NCBI RefSeq assembly: GCF_001905345.1
Contig: NZ_LFBV01000001.1
Location: 879,321-943,320, forward strand
Reading direction: 5' to 3'
Source of the DNA: Streptomyces uncialis
GTDB lineage: Bacteria; Actinomycetota; Actinomycetes; Streptomycetales; Streptomycetaceae
DNA: 64,000 bases
Positions 53,225 through 61,273 of the stretch are shown piece after piece (positions within the stretch are counted from its first letter, which is position 1; each line of letters begins with the position of its first letter). Below the pieces are notes generated by a model, which worked only from the letters and a program-made list of their open reading frames with translations, did no database searches and had not been told where the DNA came from. The translations under genes were made by a program, and so were the position numbers.

Positions 53225-54403
53225 TCAGCGCGAGGCTCGTGCGACCGCCTTGCCTATCCGGTCGGCGTCCTTCGCCAGTTCCCGCAGCATCCCGCTGATC
53301 GGATTGGTGAAGCCGGTGAAGTAGAGGCCGGGCGCGTCCTTCGCGCAACGGCGTCCGTGCGGGAGCGGTCGTCCGTCGGCCCGGAGCACTCCGAGGTGGC
53401 CGACGAGGCCGCCAAGAGCCCGTTCGTACCCGGTCGCGGTGATCACGGCGTCGGGGTCGACGCGGGTGCCGTCCGCGAGGACGACCTGGTCACCGTCCAG
53501 TGACTCGACAGCCGCCACCACTTCGACGCGTCCGGCGCGGACGGCTGCGACGAAGCCGACGTCCTGCACCGGAAGAGCCCCCTGCCGCACCCGCGAGTAC
53601 AGGCCGGTCCGTGGCCGGGGCAGCCCCCGCGCGGTCAGGTCCGGCACGCTGACCTTGGCCATCACCCGGGCCAACTGGTCCACCAGGACCACGGGAAGCC
53701 TGCGGCACAGGATGGCCCCGGCCTGGGCGGGCCATCCCACGGTGGAGCGGCGCACGATGTGCGGGACGGTGCGTACGGCGAGCCGCACCCGTGCCGCGCC
53801 CCCTTGGACCAGGTCGACGGCGATCTCGGCACCTGTGTTGCCCGCGCCGACCACCAGGACATCCTTGTCCCGGTACGGTCCGGGCTCGCGGTACGCGGAC
53901 GCGTGCAGCAGTGTCCGCTTGTAGGTGTCGTGCCCGGGCCAGTCCGGCCGGTGCGGTGTGTGGTTGTAGCCGGTGGCGACGACCACCGCCGAAGCGGACA
54001 GCTCGCGGCCACCGGAGGCCTTGAGCAGCCAGCCGTCCCCGTCGGGCGCCCGGTCGACGCGATTGACCTCCACACCGGTGATGATCTCCAGCTCATGGTG
54101 CTCGGCGTACTTCTCCAGGTACCGCACGACGTTGTCGCGGGCCACCCAGCGGCCGAACGACCGGGGGATCGACAGGCCCGGCAATGAGGACAGCCTGCGC
54201 GTGGTGTGCAGCCGCAGCCGGTCGTAGTGGCCGCGCCATGAGGAGCCGACCCCGTCCGACCTCTCCAGGACGACTGCGCGCACCCCGCGCGACCGCAGCG
54301 CGTGGGCCGTCGCGAGCCCGCCGGGACCGCCGCCGATGACGTAGACCGGGCGGTCCGACGTGCGGAGCAGGGCGGCTTTGTCGTGGTCTGCGGAGTGGGC
54401 CAT
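53225..54403 (-). CDS. Flavin-containing monooxygenase / NAD(P)-binding FAD oxidoreductase
   Basis: A protein of 392 residues. Two Rossmann nucleotide sites are visible: VYVIGGGPGGLATAHALRSR (FAD, about residue 20) and VLVVGAGNTGAEIAVDLVQG (NADPH, about residue 175). FMO/Baeyer-Villiger-type features are SSWRGHYDRLRLHTTRRLS, VATGYNHTPHRPDWPG and ITATGYERAL. The C-terminal GLYFTGFTNPISGMLRELA matches single-component FMOs such as those in auxin or indole metabolism. ATG 54403 is preferred; a GTG at 54421 is an alternative. No substrate clue comes from the neighbours. Confidence 0.88.
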   Translation of the reverse strand: MAHSADHDKAALLRTSDRPVYVIGGGPGGLATAHALRSRGVRAVVLERSDGVGSSWRGHYDRLRLHTTRRLSSLPGLSIPRSFGRWVARDNVVRYLEKYAEHHELEIITGVEVNRVDRAPDGDGWLLKASGGRELSASAVVVATGYNHTPHRPDWPGHDTYKRTLLHASAYREPGPYRDKDVLVVGAGNTGAEIAVDLVQGGAARVRLAVRTVPHIVRRSTVGWPAQAGAILCRRLPVVLVDQLARVMAKVSVPDLTARGLPRPRTGLYSRVRQGALPVQDVGFVAAVRAGRVEVVAAVESLDGDQVVLADGTRVDPDAVITATGYERALGGLVGHLGVLRADGRPLPHGRRCAKDAPGLYFTGFTNPISGMLRELAKDADRIGKAVARASR

Positions 54404-54663
54404 GAGCGCGAGCGTAATCACGTCCTGAGTTGATTGGTCTCGGTCAAGACCGGAATGCGTTGCGAATTGATCACGGACTTCCGCGAAGGTGTCGGTCCGG
54501 GAGGAAGCGCCCCCCGAAGGCGACCGGTTCCGGTCGGTGTCCGGGCACGTCGGTATCCGGTCACGTCGCTATCCGGCACGCGTCTCGCTGACCGTACGGT
54601 GGCTGCGGCCCGCCGCCCGAAAATTCCTTCGCCGTGATCACCCGATAGATGTTCAATGAACGC

Positions 54664-55281
54664 ATGAGTGACACGAGTGACAAGAGTGACGCGATCCCGG
54701 CAGGCTCGGAGACGGTCCCCCTCCCCGACCTACGAGGCCGGGGCCTGGTGCTGCGCCCTTGGCGTCCGGACGCCGAGGCGGACCTGGACGCCTATCTGCG
54801 CGGGCTCTCCGATCCGGAGTTCCTGCGGTGGAACACCCCGTCGATCCTCGTCAAGGATCTGGCCGACGCCCGCGTCTCGCTGCGTGCGCGCTCGGAGAAC
54901 GTGTCGCGGGGCACGGAAGCGGCCTTCTGCGTCACGGACGAGGAGACCGGCGCGATCCTGGGGCACGTCGGCATCAACAACATCAACGACACGATGAGCG
55001 TCGCGCTCGTCGGCTACTGGACCCTGCCGGAAGCCCGTGGCCGGGGTGTCGCGCGACGGGCCCTCGCCCTGGCCACCGACTGGGCGTTCCGGTATCGCGG
55101 CCTGCACCGGCTCGAACTAGGACACGCGTTGGGACATGACGTGTCCTGCCGCATCGGCGAAGCGGTCGGCTTCCGGTACGAGGGGACCCTGCGGGACGCG
55201 ATGTTCGCGGAGGGGCGGCACGACGCGTTCCGGGACGTCCACCTGCATGGCCGCCTCACCACGGACGAGGCCCCCGTTTAG
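54664..55281 (+). CDS. GNAT-family N-acetyltransferase (RimJ/RimL type)
   Basis: A protein of 205 residues. After a 15-residue tail come GLVLRPWRPDAEADLDAYLR, GAILGHVGINNINDTMSVAL, VGYWTLPEARGRGVARRALA (acetyl-CoA pyrophosphate loop RGRGVA) and GLHRLELGHALGHDVSCRIG. It acetylates a protein N-terminus or a small amine; the substrate is unknown. The N-terminus MSDTSDKSDA is encoded by three in-frame 9-bp repeats (AGTGACACG, AGTGACAAG, AGTGACGCG at 54667-54693). An in-frame ATG at 54649 is the alternative start; neither has a clear ribosome site. Confidence 0.88.
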   Translation: MSDTSDKSDAIPAGSETVPLPDLRGRGLVLRPWRPDAEADLDAYLRGLSDPEFLRWNTPSILVKDLADARVSLRARSENVSRGTEAAFCVTDEETGAILGHVGINNINDTMSVALVGYWTLPEARGRGVARRALALATDWAFRYRGLHRLELGHALGHDVSCRIGEAVGFRYEGTLRDAMFAEGRHDAFRDVHLHGRLTTDEAPV

Positions 55282-55344
55282 CCCTCGGCGGACCGGACCG
55301 TCCTCTTGCCGGACCGCTGCCCTACGGTCCTGCCGTCCCGCCGC

Positions 55345-56004
55345 TCACGGCCACAGCAACTCCTGTGTCCACCCGTCACCTTCGCGGACATAGCGGAGCC
55401 TGACGTGCCGCCGCTCGGTATCGCCCTGGAAGAACTCGACCTCACGCGGGTCGAGCGCGTAGAGCGCCCAACTCGGCACCGCTGCGTCCGGCTCGGCCGC
55501 CGCACGTTCCCAGGCCGTGGCGGACGCGCGTGCCAACTCCTCGTACGTGGTCAGGGGCTCGCTCTGCCGGCCGACGAGCGCGGCGGCGAGTGCCCCGGTG
55601 GACCGTGCGCCGAGATCGGCCCGTGCTTCCTGTGCGTCCAGAGTGCGAACGGGACCTCGTACCCGTACCTGCCTGGCCCGCGAAGGCCAGTAGAACGCGA
55701 GTGCCGCGTACGGCAGCGCGGCGAGCTGGCGGCCCTTGCGGCTGGTCGAGTGGGACGCGAACAGCCAGCCCCGTTCGTCCACCCCGTGCAGCATGACGAT
55801 GCGGACATCCGGCAGACCGTCCGTGTCCGCTGTGGCCAGGGACATGGTGTGCGGTTCCACCTGTCCCGCGGCGACCGCGTCCCCGAACCAGGACGTGAAC
55901 AGCTCGCGCGGGTCGGCCGGTGCGTCACGCGGATCGAAACGGGGCAGCTCGGGGAGGTCCCACACCCGCAGGGACTTCAGCAGCTCATCGAGATCGGTTC
56001 CCAT
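55345..56004 (-). CDS. PdxH-like flavin oxidase (PNPOx family)
   Basis: A protein of 219 residues. The split-barrel FMN fold is clear: PHTMSLATADTDGLPDVRIV, MLHGVDERGWLFASHSTSRK, GRQLAALPYAALAFYW and a C-terminal DPREVEFFQGDTERRHVRLR corresponding to the PdxH signature. Compared with the true pdxH at 23548, the terminal [10 protein letters not shown] is changed to TERRHVRLRYV, so the substrate may differ from pyridoxamine phosphate. Start ATG 56004 gives MGTDLDELL. It converges on the GNAT gene. Confidence 0.88.
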   Translation of the reverse strand: MGTDLDELLKSLRVWDLPELPRFDPRDAPADPRELFTSWFGDAVAAGQVEPHTMSLATADTDGLPDVRIVMLHGVDERGWLFASHSTSRKGRQLAALPYAALAFYWPSRARQVRVRGPVRTLDAQEARADLGARSTGALAAALVGRQSEPLTTYEELARASATAWERAAAEPDAAVPSWALYALDPREVEFFQGDTERRHVRLRYVREGDGWTQELLWP

Positions 56005-56086
56005 GGGCCCGAGTATGGGGCCGGACAGCCTCCCGGTGATCGCTCACCGGGAGGCCGTTCCGCGCCCTGTGCACCCTGGAAGGGTC

Positions 56087-56183
56087 GAGGACACCGGGGA
56101 ATGAGAACACCGGGGAAAGAGGACACCGGGCAATGAGGTCACCGGGTAATGGGGTCACCGGTGGAGGAATGAGGACACCGATG
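56087..56183. repeat. 16-bp family tandem repeat (about six units)
   Basis: GAGGACACCGGGGAAT, GAGAACACCGGGGAAA, GAGGACACCGGGCAAT, GAGGTCACCGGGTAAT, then a slipped unit and GAGGACACCGATGG. The period is 16. The consensus AATGAGGWCACCGGG matches the array at 20191 and the solo copies at 16071 and 17608. It fills the space between the PdxH-like gene and the second peptidase. Confidence 0.88.
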
Positions 56184-56278
56184 GCCGAGTTGTGGCCGGG
56201 ACGCGGCAGGTGTCACCGTCGCGGCCGGCGGCTGACGTGGAGCCGACCGCGACGGTGAGGTCCTCCGTCCTCCCCGGC

Positions 56279-57778
56279 TCAGCCCTTGCGGCCGGTGAGG
56301 TAGGTGTCGATCACCCGCATCGCCTTCTCCGTCCCGCCCTTGCGGTAGAGCCAGTGGCCCGCGACGTCCATCGTGAACAGGGTCGCCTTGGGGAAGGCAC
56401 GCGCCATGCGCTGCGCGCCCGGCAGCGGCGTCGCCAGGTCAAGGGTGGCGTTGGCCACCAGGACGGGCGGGAGGCTGCCCTTCGCCTGGGCGGGCTGGGG
56501 CTTGGGCGCCATGTTCCAGCCCTGGCAGCCGAGGACGGTCTCCAGGGCCTGCGCGTTGTAGCGGATGTGCGGGGCGGCCTTCGCGACCCGTTCGCGGATG
56601 GCCCGGTACTGGGCGTAGTCGCGAATCCGGAAGTCGTAGTCACGGCACAGCACGAGCCGCGATGCGGGGTCGGTGGCTCCGCCGTACCAGGTGACCTCGC
56701 CCTTTCCGCTGTGCAGGGCGGCCAGTTCCTGTGTGGCCCTCGCCGGGGTCCACCTGCCGAGGGCGAAGGTGAGGTAGTCGGACAGCTGGTCGGCGTCGAC
56801 CTTGGTCCGCGTCGCTCCGTCGGGGCCCGGCTCGCGGAGCGTGCCCGCGTCGGCACGGGCGAACAGGCCGTCGGTGACGGCCGTCAGGTCCTGGCCCTTC
56901 AACGCGCAGTCCGCTTCGGTCTCGCACCAGGCCGCGAGCCGTTTCAGGGTGGTGTTGGTGGTCACGCTGCCGTCGGTGAGGTAGCGCTCCGCGTTCGGGC
57001 GTGCCGGGTCCATCGCGCTGTCGAGGGCGAGCGCGCGGAGCCGGTCCGGGAACAGGCGCGCGTAGCGTTCACCGAGGAACGTGCCGTAGGAATGGCCGAT
57101 GAAGCTGATCTTCCGTTCGCCCAGGGCGGCGCGGATCGCGTCCATGTCGCGGGCAACGCTCTCGCCGTCCATATGGGCGGCGAGCGGGCCCGTCCGGGCG
57201 AGGCAGCTGTCCGCCAGCCGGCCGTTCAGGGTGCGCATCCGCTCGAACTCGGCGGCGTTGCGGGGACGGGTCGGGATCGAGTCGAGGATCGTCTCGTCGC
57301 ACTCGGCTTTCTGGCTGCGGCCGATGCCGCGCGGATCGAACCCGATCATGTCGAAGCGCTTGAGCATGTCGGGGGAGTAGCCGTTGTAGGGGTCGTCCGC
57401 GTACAGCGCGTCGTCCGAGCCGGGCGCCCCCGGGCCGCCCGGGTTCGACATCAGGACACCGATCCGCCGCGCGGGGTCGGTGGCCCGGTAGCGGGCGACG
57501 AAGATGCCGATCTTCCGGCCCTTCGGCTTCGACCAGTCCAGCGGCACCTGGACCGTCCCGCACTGCGCCTTCGGGCTGGGGTCGGGATAGGGCGGCTCGG
57601 CCTTGGGGCAGGGCCCCCAACTGATGGGCGTGACGGCGGGCGTGGCTTCGGACGACTCCCGGGCGGCGGCTGAACCGGGGACGGCCAGAGCGGCGGCGGA
57701 AGCGGACAGGGCCAGGAGTACGGAGACAGCCCGACGTCTCGCGTTCGGGACCCTGTTCACGCGCATGGTCGTGTTCAT
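56279..57778 (-). CDS. Secreted alpha/beta-hydrolase peptidase, paralogue
   Basis: A protein of 499 residues. The Sec signal is VNRVPNARRRAVSVLLALSA followed by AAALAVPGSAA. Landmarks are VLMSNPGGPGAPG (oxyanion), FDMIGFDPRGIGRSQ, the nucleophile elbow FIGHSYGTFLGERYARLFPD and MDVAGHWLYRKGG with the catalytic His. It is a Tap/SlpD-type peptidase, paralogous to 49988-51562 but clearly diverged (GHSYGTFLG versus GLSYGTYLG). ATG 57778 is chosen; a GTG nine bases upstream is also possible. It works outside the cell, probably releasing tri- or oligopeptides. Confidence 0.9.
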   Translation of the reverse strand: MNTTMRVNRVPNARRRAVSVLLALSASAAALAVPGSAAARESSEATPAVTPISWGPCPKAEPPYPDPSPKAQCGTVQVPLDWSKPKGRKIGIFVARYRATDPARRIGVLMSNPGGPGAPGSDDALYADDPYNGYSPDMLKRFDMIGFDPRGIGRSQKAECDETILDSIPTRPRNAAEFERMRTLNGRLADSCLARTGPLAAHMDGESVARDMDAIRAALGERKISFIGHSYGTFLGERYARLFPDRLRALALDSAMDPARPNAERYLTDGSVTTNTTLKRLAAWCETEADCALKGQDLTAVTDGLFARADAGTLREPGPDGATRTKVDADQLSDYLTFALGRWTPARATQELAALHSGKGEVTWYGGATDPASRLVLCRDYDFRIRDYAQYRAIRERVAKAAPHIRYNAQALETVLGCQGWNMAPKPQPAQAKGSLPPVLVANATLDLATPLPGAQRMARAFPKATLFTMDVAGHWLYRKGGTEKAMRVIDTYLTGRKG

Positions 57779-57934
57779 GCGCGTCACTGTCCCGGCCGTG
57801 CGTTATGGCGTTGCCATGAGCACATGATGAGGACGTAATAGGGGTCAACGTGCCGTTCATGCAGCGCGGGTTGTTGCTACCGGACCACCAAGTCGCGTGT
57901 CCTGGTTACCACCTGTGCTTACTCGCCCGGCCAT

Positions 57935-58015
57935 TAGGTCAGGTCGCGGTGGTCGCGGTGGTCGCGGTGGTCGCGGAGGCCGAGAAGGCCGAGGAAGCCG
58001 AGGAAGCCGAGGAAG
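57935..58015. repeat. 9-bp tandem array (9 units) just upstream of the DUF385 gene
   Basis: TAGGTCAGG, three copies of TCGCGGTGG, TCGCGGAGG, CCGAGAAGG, three copies of CCGAGGAAG. It starts with the familiar TAGGTCA word and ends in the GGAAGGGG ribosome site of the next gene, so the Shine-Dalgarno sequence is derived from the repeat. Unit sequence drifts along the array while the 9-bp phase is kept. Confidence 0.88.
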
Positions 58016-58023
58016 GGGACAAC

Positions 58024-58503
58024 GTGCTGGCCTTAGGTGTCCGCATGGTGCGGAGGGTGTCGTCCACGCGGGCGTTCGCGCGCCTCGCGCCGCATGTCGT
58101 TCCCGCGCTCGACCGTTCGGTGCATCGGCTGAGCGGCGGAAAGTACCTGGTCAGCGGGTTGATGCTGCCGGGAGTGATGCTCACTGCGACCGGTGCCCGT
58201 TCGGGCCTGCCCCGCCGTGTGCCGCTCGCGTGCATGCCGGAGTCCGGTGGTACGTGGGTGTTGATCGGGTCCAACTTCGGCCGTGACGGGCATCCGGCCT
58301 GGACCGCGAACCTGCTGGCCCACCCCGACGCGCGTATCGACTGGAAGGGGGAGCGTGTTGAGGTGACGGCTCGTCTGCTGACGGGGGACGAGCGTGAGGC
58401 CGCGTGGACCGCCGCGCTGCGGTTCTGGCCGCCGTACGCCACCTATCAGTCCCGGGTGACTCGGGAGATCCGTCTGTTCAGGCTGGCCGGACGTAGGCCG
58501 TGA
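58024..58503 (+). CDS. DUF385 / F420-dependent nitroreductase-family protein (TTA codon at the start)
   Basis: A protein of 159 residues from GTG 58024, with GGAAGGGG 4-13 bases upstream. The split-barrel fold of deazaflavin-dependent nitroreductases (Ddn/Rv3547 type) is seen in LMLPGVMLTATGARSGLPRR, WVLIGSNFGRDGHPAWTANL and LLAHPDARIDWKGERVEVTA. It reduces quinones or nitro groups with F420H2 (family knowledge). The fourth codon is TTA, the rare leucine codon read by bldA tRNA; if the start is instead ATG 58045, TTA is excluded. Confidence 0.88.
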   Translation: MLALGVRMVRRVSSTRAFARLAPHVVPALDRSVHRLSGGKYLVSGLMLPGVMLTATGARSGLPRRVPLACMPESGGTWVLIGSNFGRDGHPAWTANLLAHPDARIDWKGERVEVTARLLTGDEREAAWTAALRFWPPYATYQSRVTREIRLFRLAGRRP

Positions 58504-58587
58504 GGAGTGCCTGGTGATGCGCCGGACCGTGTGGTCGTCGGGGCCGGAAGGCTGAGGGCGGAGCCGGACGATGTCCGCTGGTGTCCG

Positions 58588-59235
58588 CTATCGGGTGGGC
58601 TTGCGGCCCGTGACGCCCAGGTGGACCAGCAGGGCGAGGTTCGGCTTCAGTTCCGCCTGTTTGACGCCCCAGGTCTGGAACCCCTTCTGGTGGCCGGCCA
58701 CGGCGGACAGCATCGTGACGAGGGAACCGGCCACGGCGGCCGGGTTCACGTCCTTGTCGACACGGCCCTTGGCCTGAAGGTCCTTCACCGTGGCCGCGAG
58801 GGAGTTGGCGACGGAGTTCAGCACCTTCATACGGATCTTGTAGAACCGCTTGTCACCTTCGGCGGCGCCCAGGTCGACCACCCGGAGGATGGCGTCGTTC
58901 CGGCGCCAGAAGTCCAGGAATCCGTCCACGAGTTCCTGGGACGTCTGCCAGCCCGCTTTGCCCGCCCAGGAGCGGCCTTCGAGGAGCTGGGCCAACGATG
59001 TGCCCTCCGCGGCCATTTCCTCCGCGATCTCCAGAACGGCGCCTTCCACGTCGGGAAAGTACTGGTAGAAGGTCGCCGGTGACGTGCCCGCCCTGCGGGC
59101 CACATCGATGACCTTCACATCGCGGTACGGGGACGAGCTGAGCATGTCGCCGAGGCATTCCAGCAGCTTCTGGCGGGTCGCCTGGCCGCGTCGTCCGGCT
59201 ACGCGGCCGTCGACGGTTCTTACCTGTCCTGTCAT
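58588..59235 (-). CDS. TetR/AcrR-family transcriptional regulator
   Basis: A protein of 215 residues. HTH at about 18-65: GQATRQKLLECLGDMLSSSP, YRDVKVIDVARRAGTSPATF, YQYFPDVEGAVLEIAEEM. The C-terminal domain (VDGFLDFWRRNDAILRVVDL, MKVLNSVANSLAATVKDLQA) matches a conserved Streptomyces TetR subgroup located beside afsK. The ligand is unknown. ATG 59235 is the family start. It converges on the DUF385 gene. Confidence 0.92.
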   Translation of the reverse strand: MTGQVRTVDGRVAGRRGQATRQKLLECLGDMLSSSPYRDVKVIDVARRAGTSPATFYQYFPDVEGAVLEIAEEMAAEGTSLAQLLEGRSWAGKAGWQTSQELVDGFLDFWRRNDAILRVVDLGAAEGDKRFYKIRMKVLNSVANSLAATVKDLQAKGRVDKDVNPAAVAGSLVTMLSAVAGHQKGFQTWGVKQAELKPNLALLVHLGVTGRKPTR

Positions 59236-59726
59236 GTCGTCAGCTTACCGAGGGGGTCTCGGAGCGCGATTCGACCGACTGCAAATGGGGTGCACCCGGT
59301 TCGCGGCGGGGGTCGGGGGCCGGTTCGTGTACCTGGCGGTTTCTGGGTTCCGCCCTGGTCGGACGGGGTGCGCGCGGTCCAGGCACGAATGCGGCACGAG
59401 TGCCCTCCACGGGGTGACCGGCCGGTTGTGTGCGGGTGCTCTTCGCCGGGTGTTCTGCATGGCGGTGGCGGTGGCGGTGGCGGTGCGGGTGCGCATGGCT
59501 GCGGGTGCCGGTGCCGCTTCGTCTGCCGCTGTCCGGTGCGGGGGCAGCGCTGGGCTCAGCGGTCTTGCGGCGCCGTTCGCGGCTGGTGCGGTCCGGGTTG
59601 CCGGGTCCGGGGGCTCTCCGGTCCGGTCCGGGGCCCTGGCCGGTGGGCGGGAGGGTGCTGTGGGGGTTTCTGGGCGGTTGGCGTAGATTGCTGCGATGAG
59701 GGGTTCGTTGGAAGGTTGAGGTGGTG
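59236..59726. other. 491-bp intergenic region with GGCGGT repeats
   Basis: No supported gene. About four and a half copies of GGCGGT lie at about 59461-59485. The stretch before 59726 contains the promoter of the VOC-domain gene, but no convincing -35/-10 pair stands out. Confidence 0.5.
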
Positions 59727-60728
59727 ATGGGCGGTTTTGCCGAGGGGGCGCCCTGCTGGGCCGACGTGATGCTGCCTGACGTGGCCGCGGGGAAACGTTT
59801 CTACGGTGAGCTGTTCGGGTGGATGTTCGGCGACGGGTCGTACAGCCGTGCGTACCGCGAGGGGCGGCTCGTCGCCGCCCTGGCAGGCAAGAGGGACGGG
59901 CGTATGCCCACCGTCTGGACGGTGTACTTCGCCGCTCCGGACATCGCCGCCCTGACCGGGCGGGTCCGGTCCGCGGGCGGCCAGGTGGTGAGCGGTCCGC
60001 TACCCGTCAGGGACGGGACGATGGCCTTGGCGGCCGATCCCGAGGGTGCCGTGTTCGGTTTGTGGCAGGGCCCGCAGGGCACCGGGTTCGGCGTCCAGCA
60101 GGAGCCCATGTCCTTCTGCTGGACGGAGCTGTACTCCCGTGACAAGTCGGTGGTCGACCCCTTCTACTCGGCAGTGTTCCGTTTCGGGGTCACCGATCTG
60201 GGTCCGCACGGTGGCGACGAGCTGCGCGTCTGGTCGCCCGCCGGGACCCGGCCCGGCCCCGACTCCGCGGTCGGTGGCCGCATTCTGATCGAGGACAGCT
60301 TCCCGCCGGAGATGCCCTCCCACTTCCTCGTGTACTTCCGGGTTCCCGACTGCGACCTGGCCGCCGCGACTGTCACCCGTCTCGGGGGGCGTGTCCACAT
60401 GGCGCCCACCGACACCCCGTACGGCCGTATCGCGGTGTTCTCCGACAACCAGGGAGCCGATTTCGCCGTCCTTCAGGACTATGAGGTCGAAGGTTCCGCA
60501 GAAGCGGCCGCCGAGTCGGACGCGGAGGCCACCCAGGAGTTCGACGTGCTCGCCGCCACGGATGCCGCCGACGCTTCGGAAGCGGCCAATGCGGCCAATG
60601 CGGCCAATGCGGCCAATGCGGCCAATGCGGCCAATGCGGTCCGTGGGTCCGGTGCGGGTGGCGCGGCCCGCAGGTTTGGTACGGCTGACGCGGCCCTTGA
60701 GGTCGGCAGGCCAGGCGCGGTCAATTAG
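59727..60728 (+). CDS. Double VOC (glyoxalase)-domain protein with repeat-derived tail, next to afsK
   Basis: A protein of 333 residues from ATG 59727 (GAGG upstream; two in-frame GTGs just before). Two VOC domains: residues 8-118 (CWADVMLPDVAAGKRFYGEL, FGLWQG) and 128-252 (CWTELYSRDKSVVDPFYSAV, VFSDNQGADFAVLQDYE). Ordinary two-VOC proteins end near residue 255. Here a further 80 residues follow, including six AAN triplets encoded by a 9-bp tandem repeat, and the TAG stop is itself part of the repeat. In S. coelicolor the AfsK inhibitor KbpA is, as I recall, 252 residues and encoded near afsK, so this may be its homologue; unconfirmed. Confidence 0.85.
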   Translation: MGGFAEGAPCWADVMLPDVAAGKRFYGELFGWMFGDGSYSRAYREGRLVAALAGKRDGRMPTVWTVYFAAPDIAALTGRVRSAGGQVVSGPLPVRDGTMALAADPEGAVFGLWQGPQGTGFGVQQEPMSFCWTELYSRDKSVVDPFYSAVFRFGVTDLGPHGGDELRVWSPAGTRPGPDSAVGGRILIEDSFPPEMPSHFLVYFRVPDCDLAAATVTRLGGRVHMAPTDTPYGRIAVFSDNQGADFAVLQDYEVEGSAEAAAESDAEATQEFDVLAATDAADASEAANAANAANAANAANAANAVRGSGAGGAARRFGTADAALEVGRPGAVN

Positions 60729-60842
60729 GTCACTGCGGTCAACCAGACCGCTGCGGCCAAGTAGGCCAGGGCGGCCAATGAGGTCAGCGCGGCCAATCCG
60801 GTCAACCAGGTCAACCAGGTCAACCAGGTCAGTGCGGTCGGC
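60582..60842. repeat. 9-bp array in constant phase across the 3' end of the VOC gene
   Basis: Six perfect GCGGCCAAT copies (60582-60635) lie inside the coding region. The 9-bp phase is kept through a degenerate stretch (60681-60716), then 14 more units run past the stop: GCGGTCAAT, TAGGTCACT (stop TAG at 60726-60728), GCGGTCAAC ... CAGGTCAAC three times. About 29 units in total. From 60843 to 61273 there is no gene. Confidence 0.9.
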
Positions 60843-61273
60843 CAGGGTGCTCGGGTCGTCGGCAAGGCCGATGCGGTCAGCGCGGGTGGTGGAGTGGCCT
60901 CGCGGCCGGATGCCGGCAGCCGTGGCCGACGGCTGGCCGCGTGGCCGCTTGCCGGAGGGCGTCGGCCCCGCGGCCACTAGTTGCGAATTGAGTCGTACGC
61001 CACATCGCGCGCGTATCCGGGGTGCGGGGAACGGGCTGCGGGAAGGCCAGAGTGCCCCATATCACGTTCCCGCCGCCCGGGGTGGCCCGTCGTCACCGCC
61101 CGGGGTGCGCGGAATGGGTCGACTCGCCGGAGACACCCTGATTCGTCCTCGGGTTCGCAACGGACCCCCTGGACAGGAAGAATCGGGGTGCGTGCCGCCG
61201 CGGCGGTTCGGTGGTGAGACGCTGCACGGGGCCGTGTTCACGGAGACGGCGCGTACGGGGAGGTGGCAGACAA

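Noticed and set aside
60000..60977. Minus-strand frame rich in DLVDLVDL and RIGRIGRIG
   Set aside because: It is the translated reverse strand of the 9-bp repeats and the VOC gene; no start signal.
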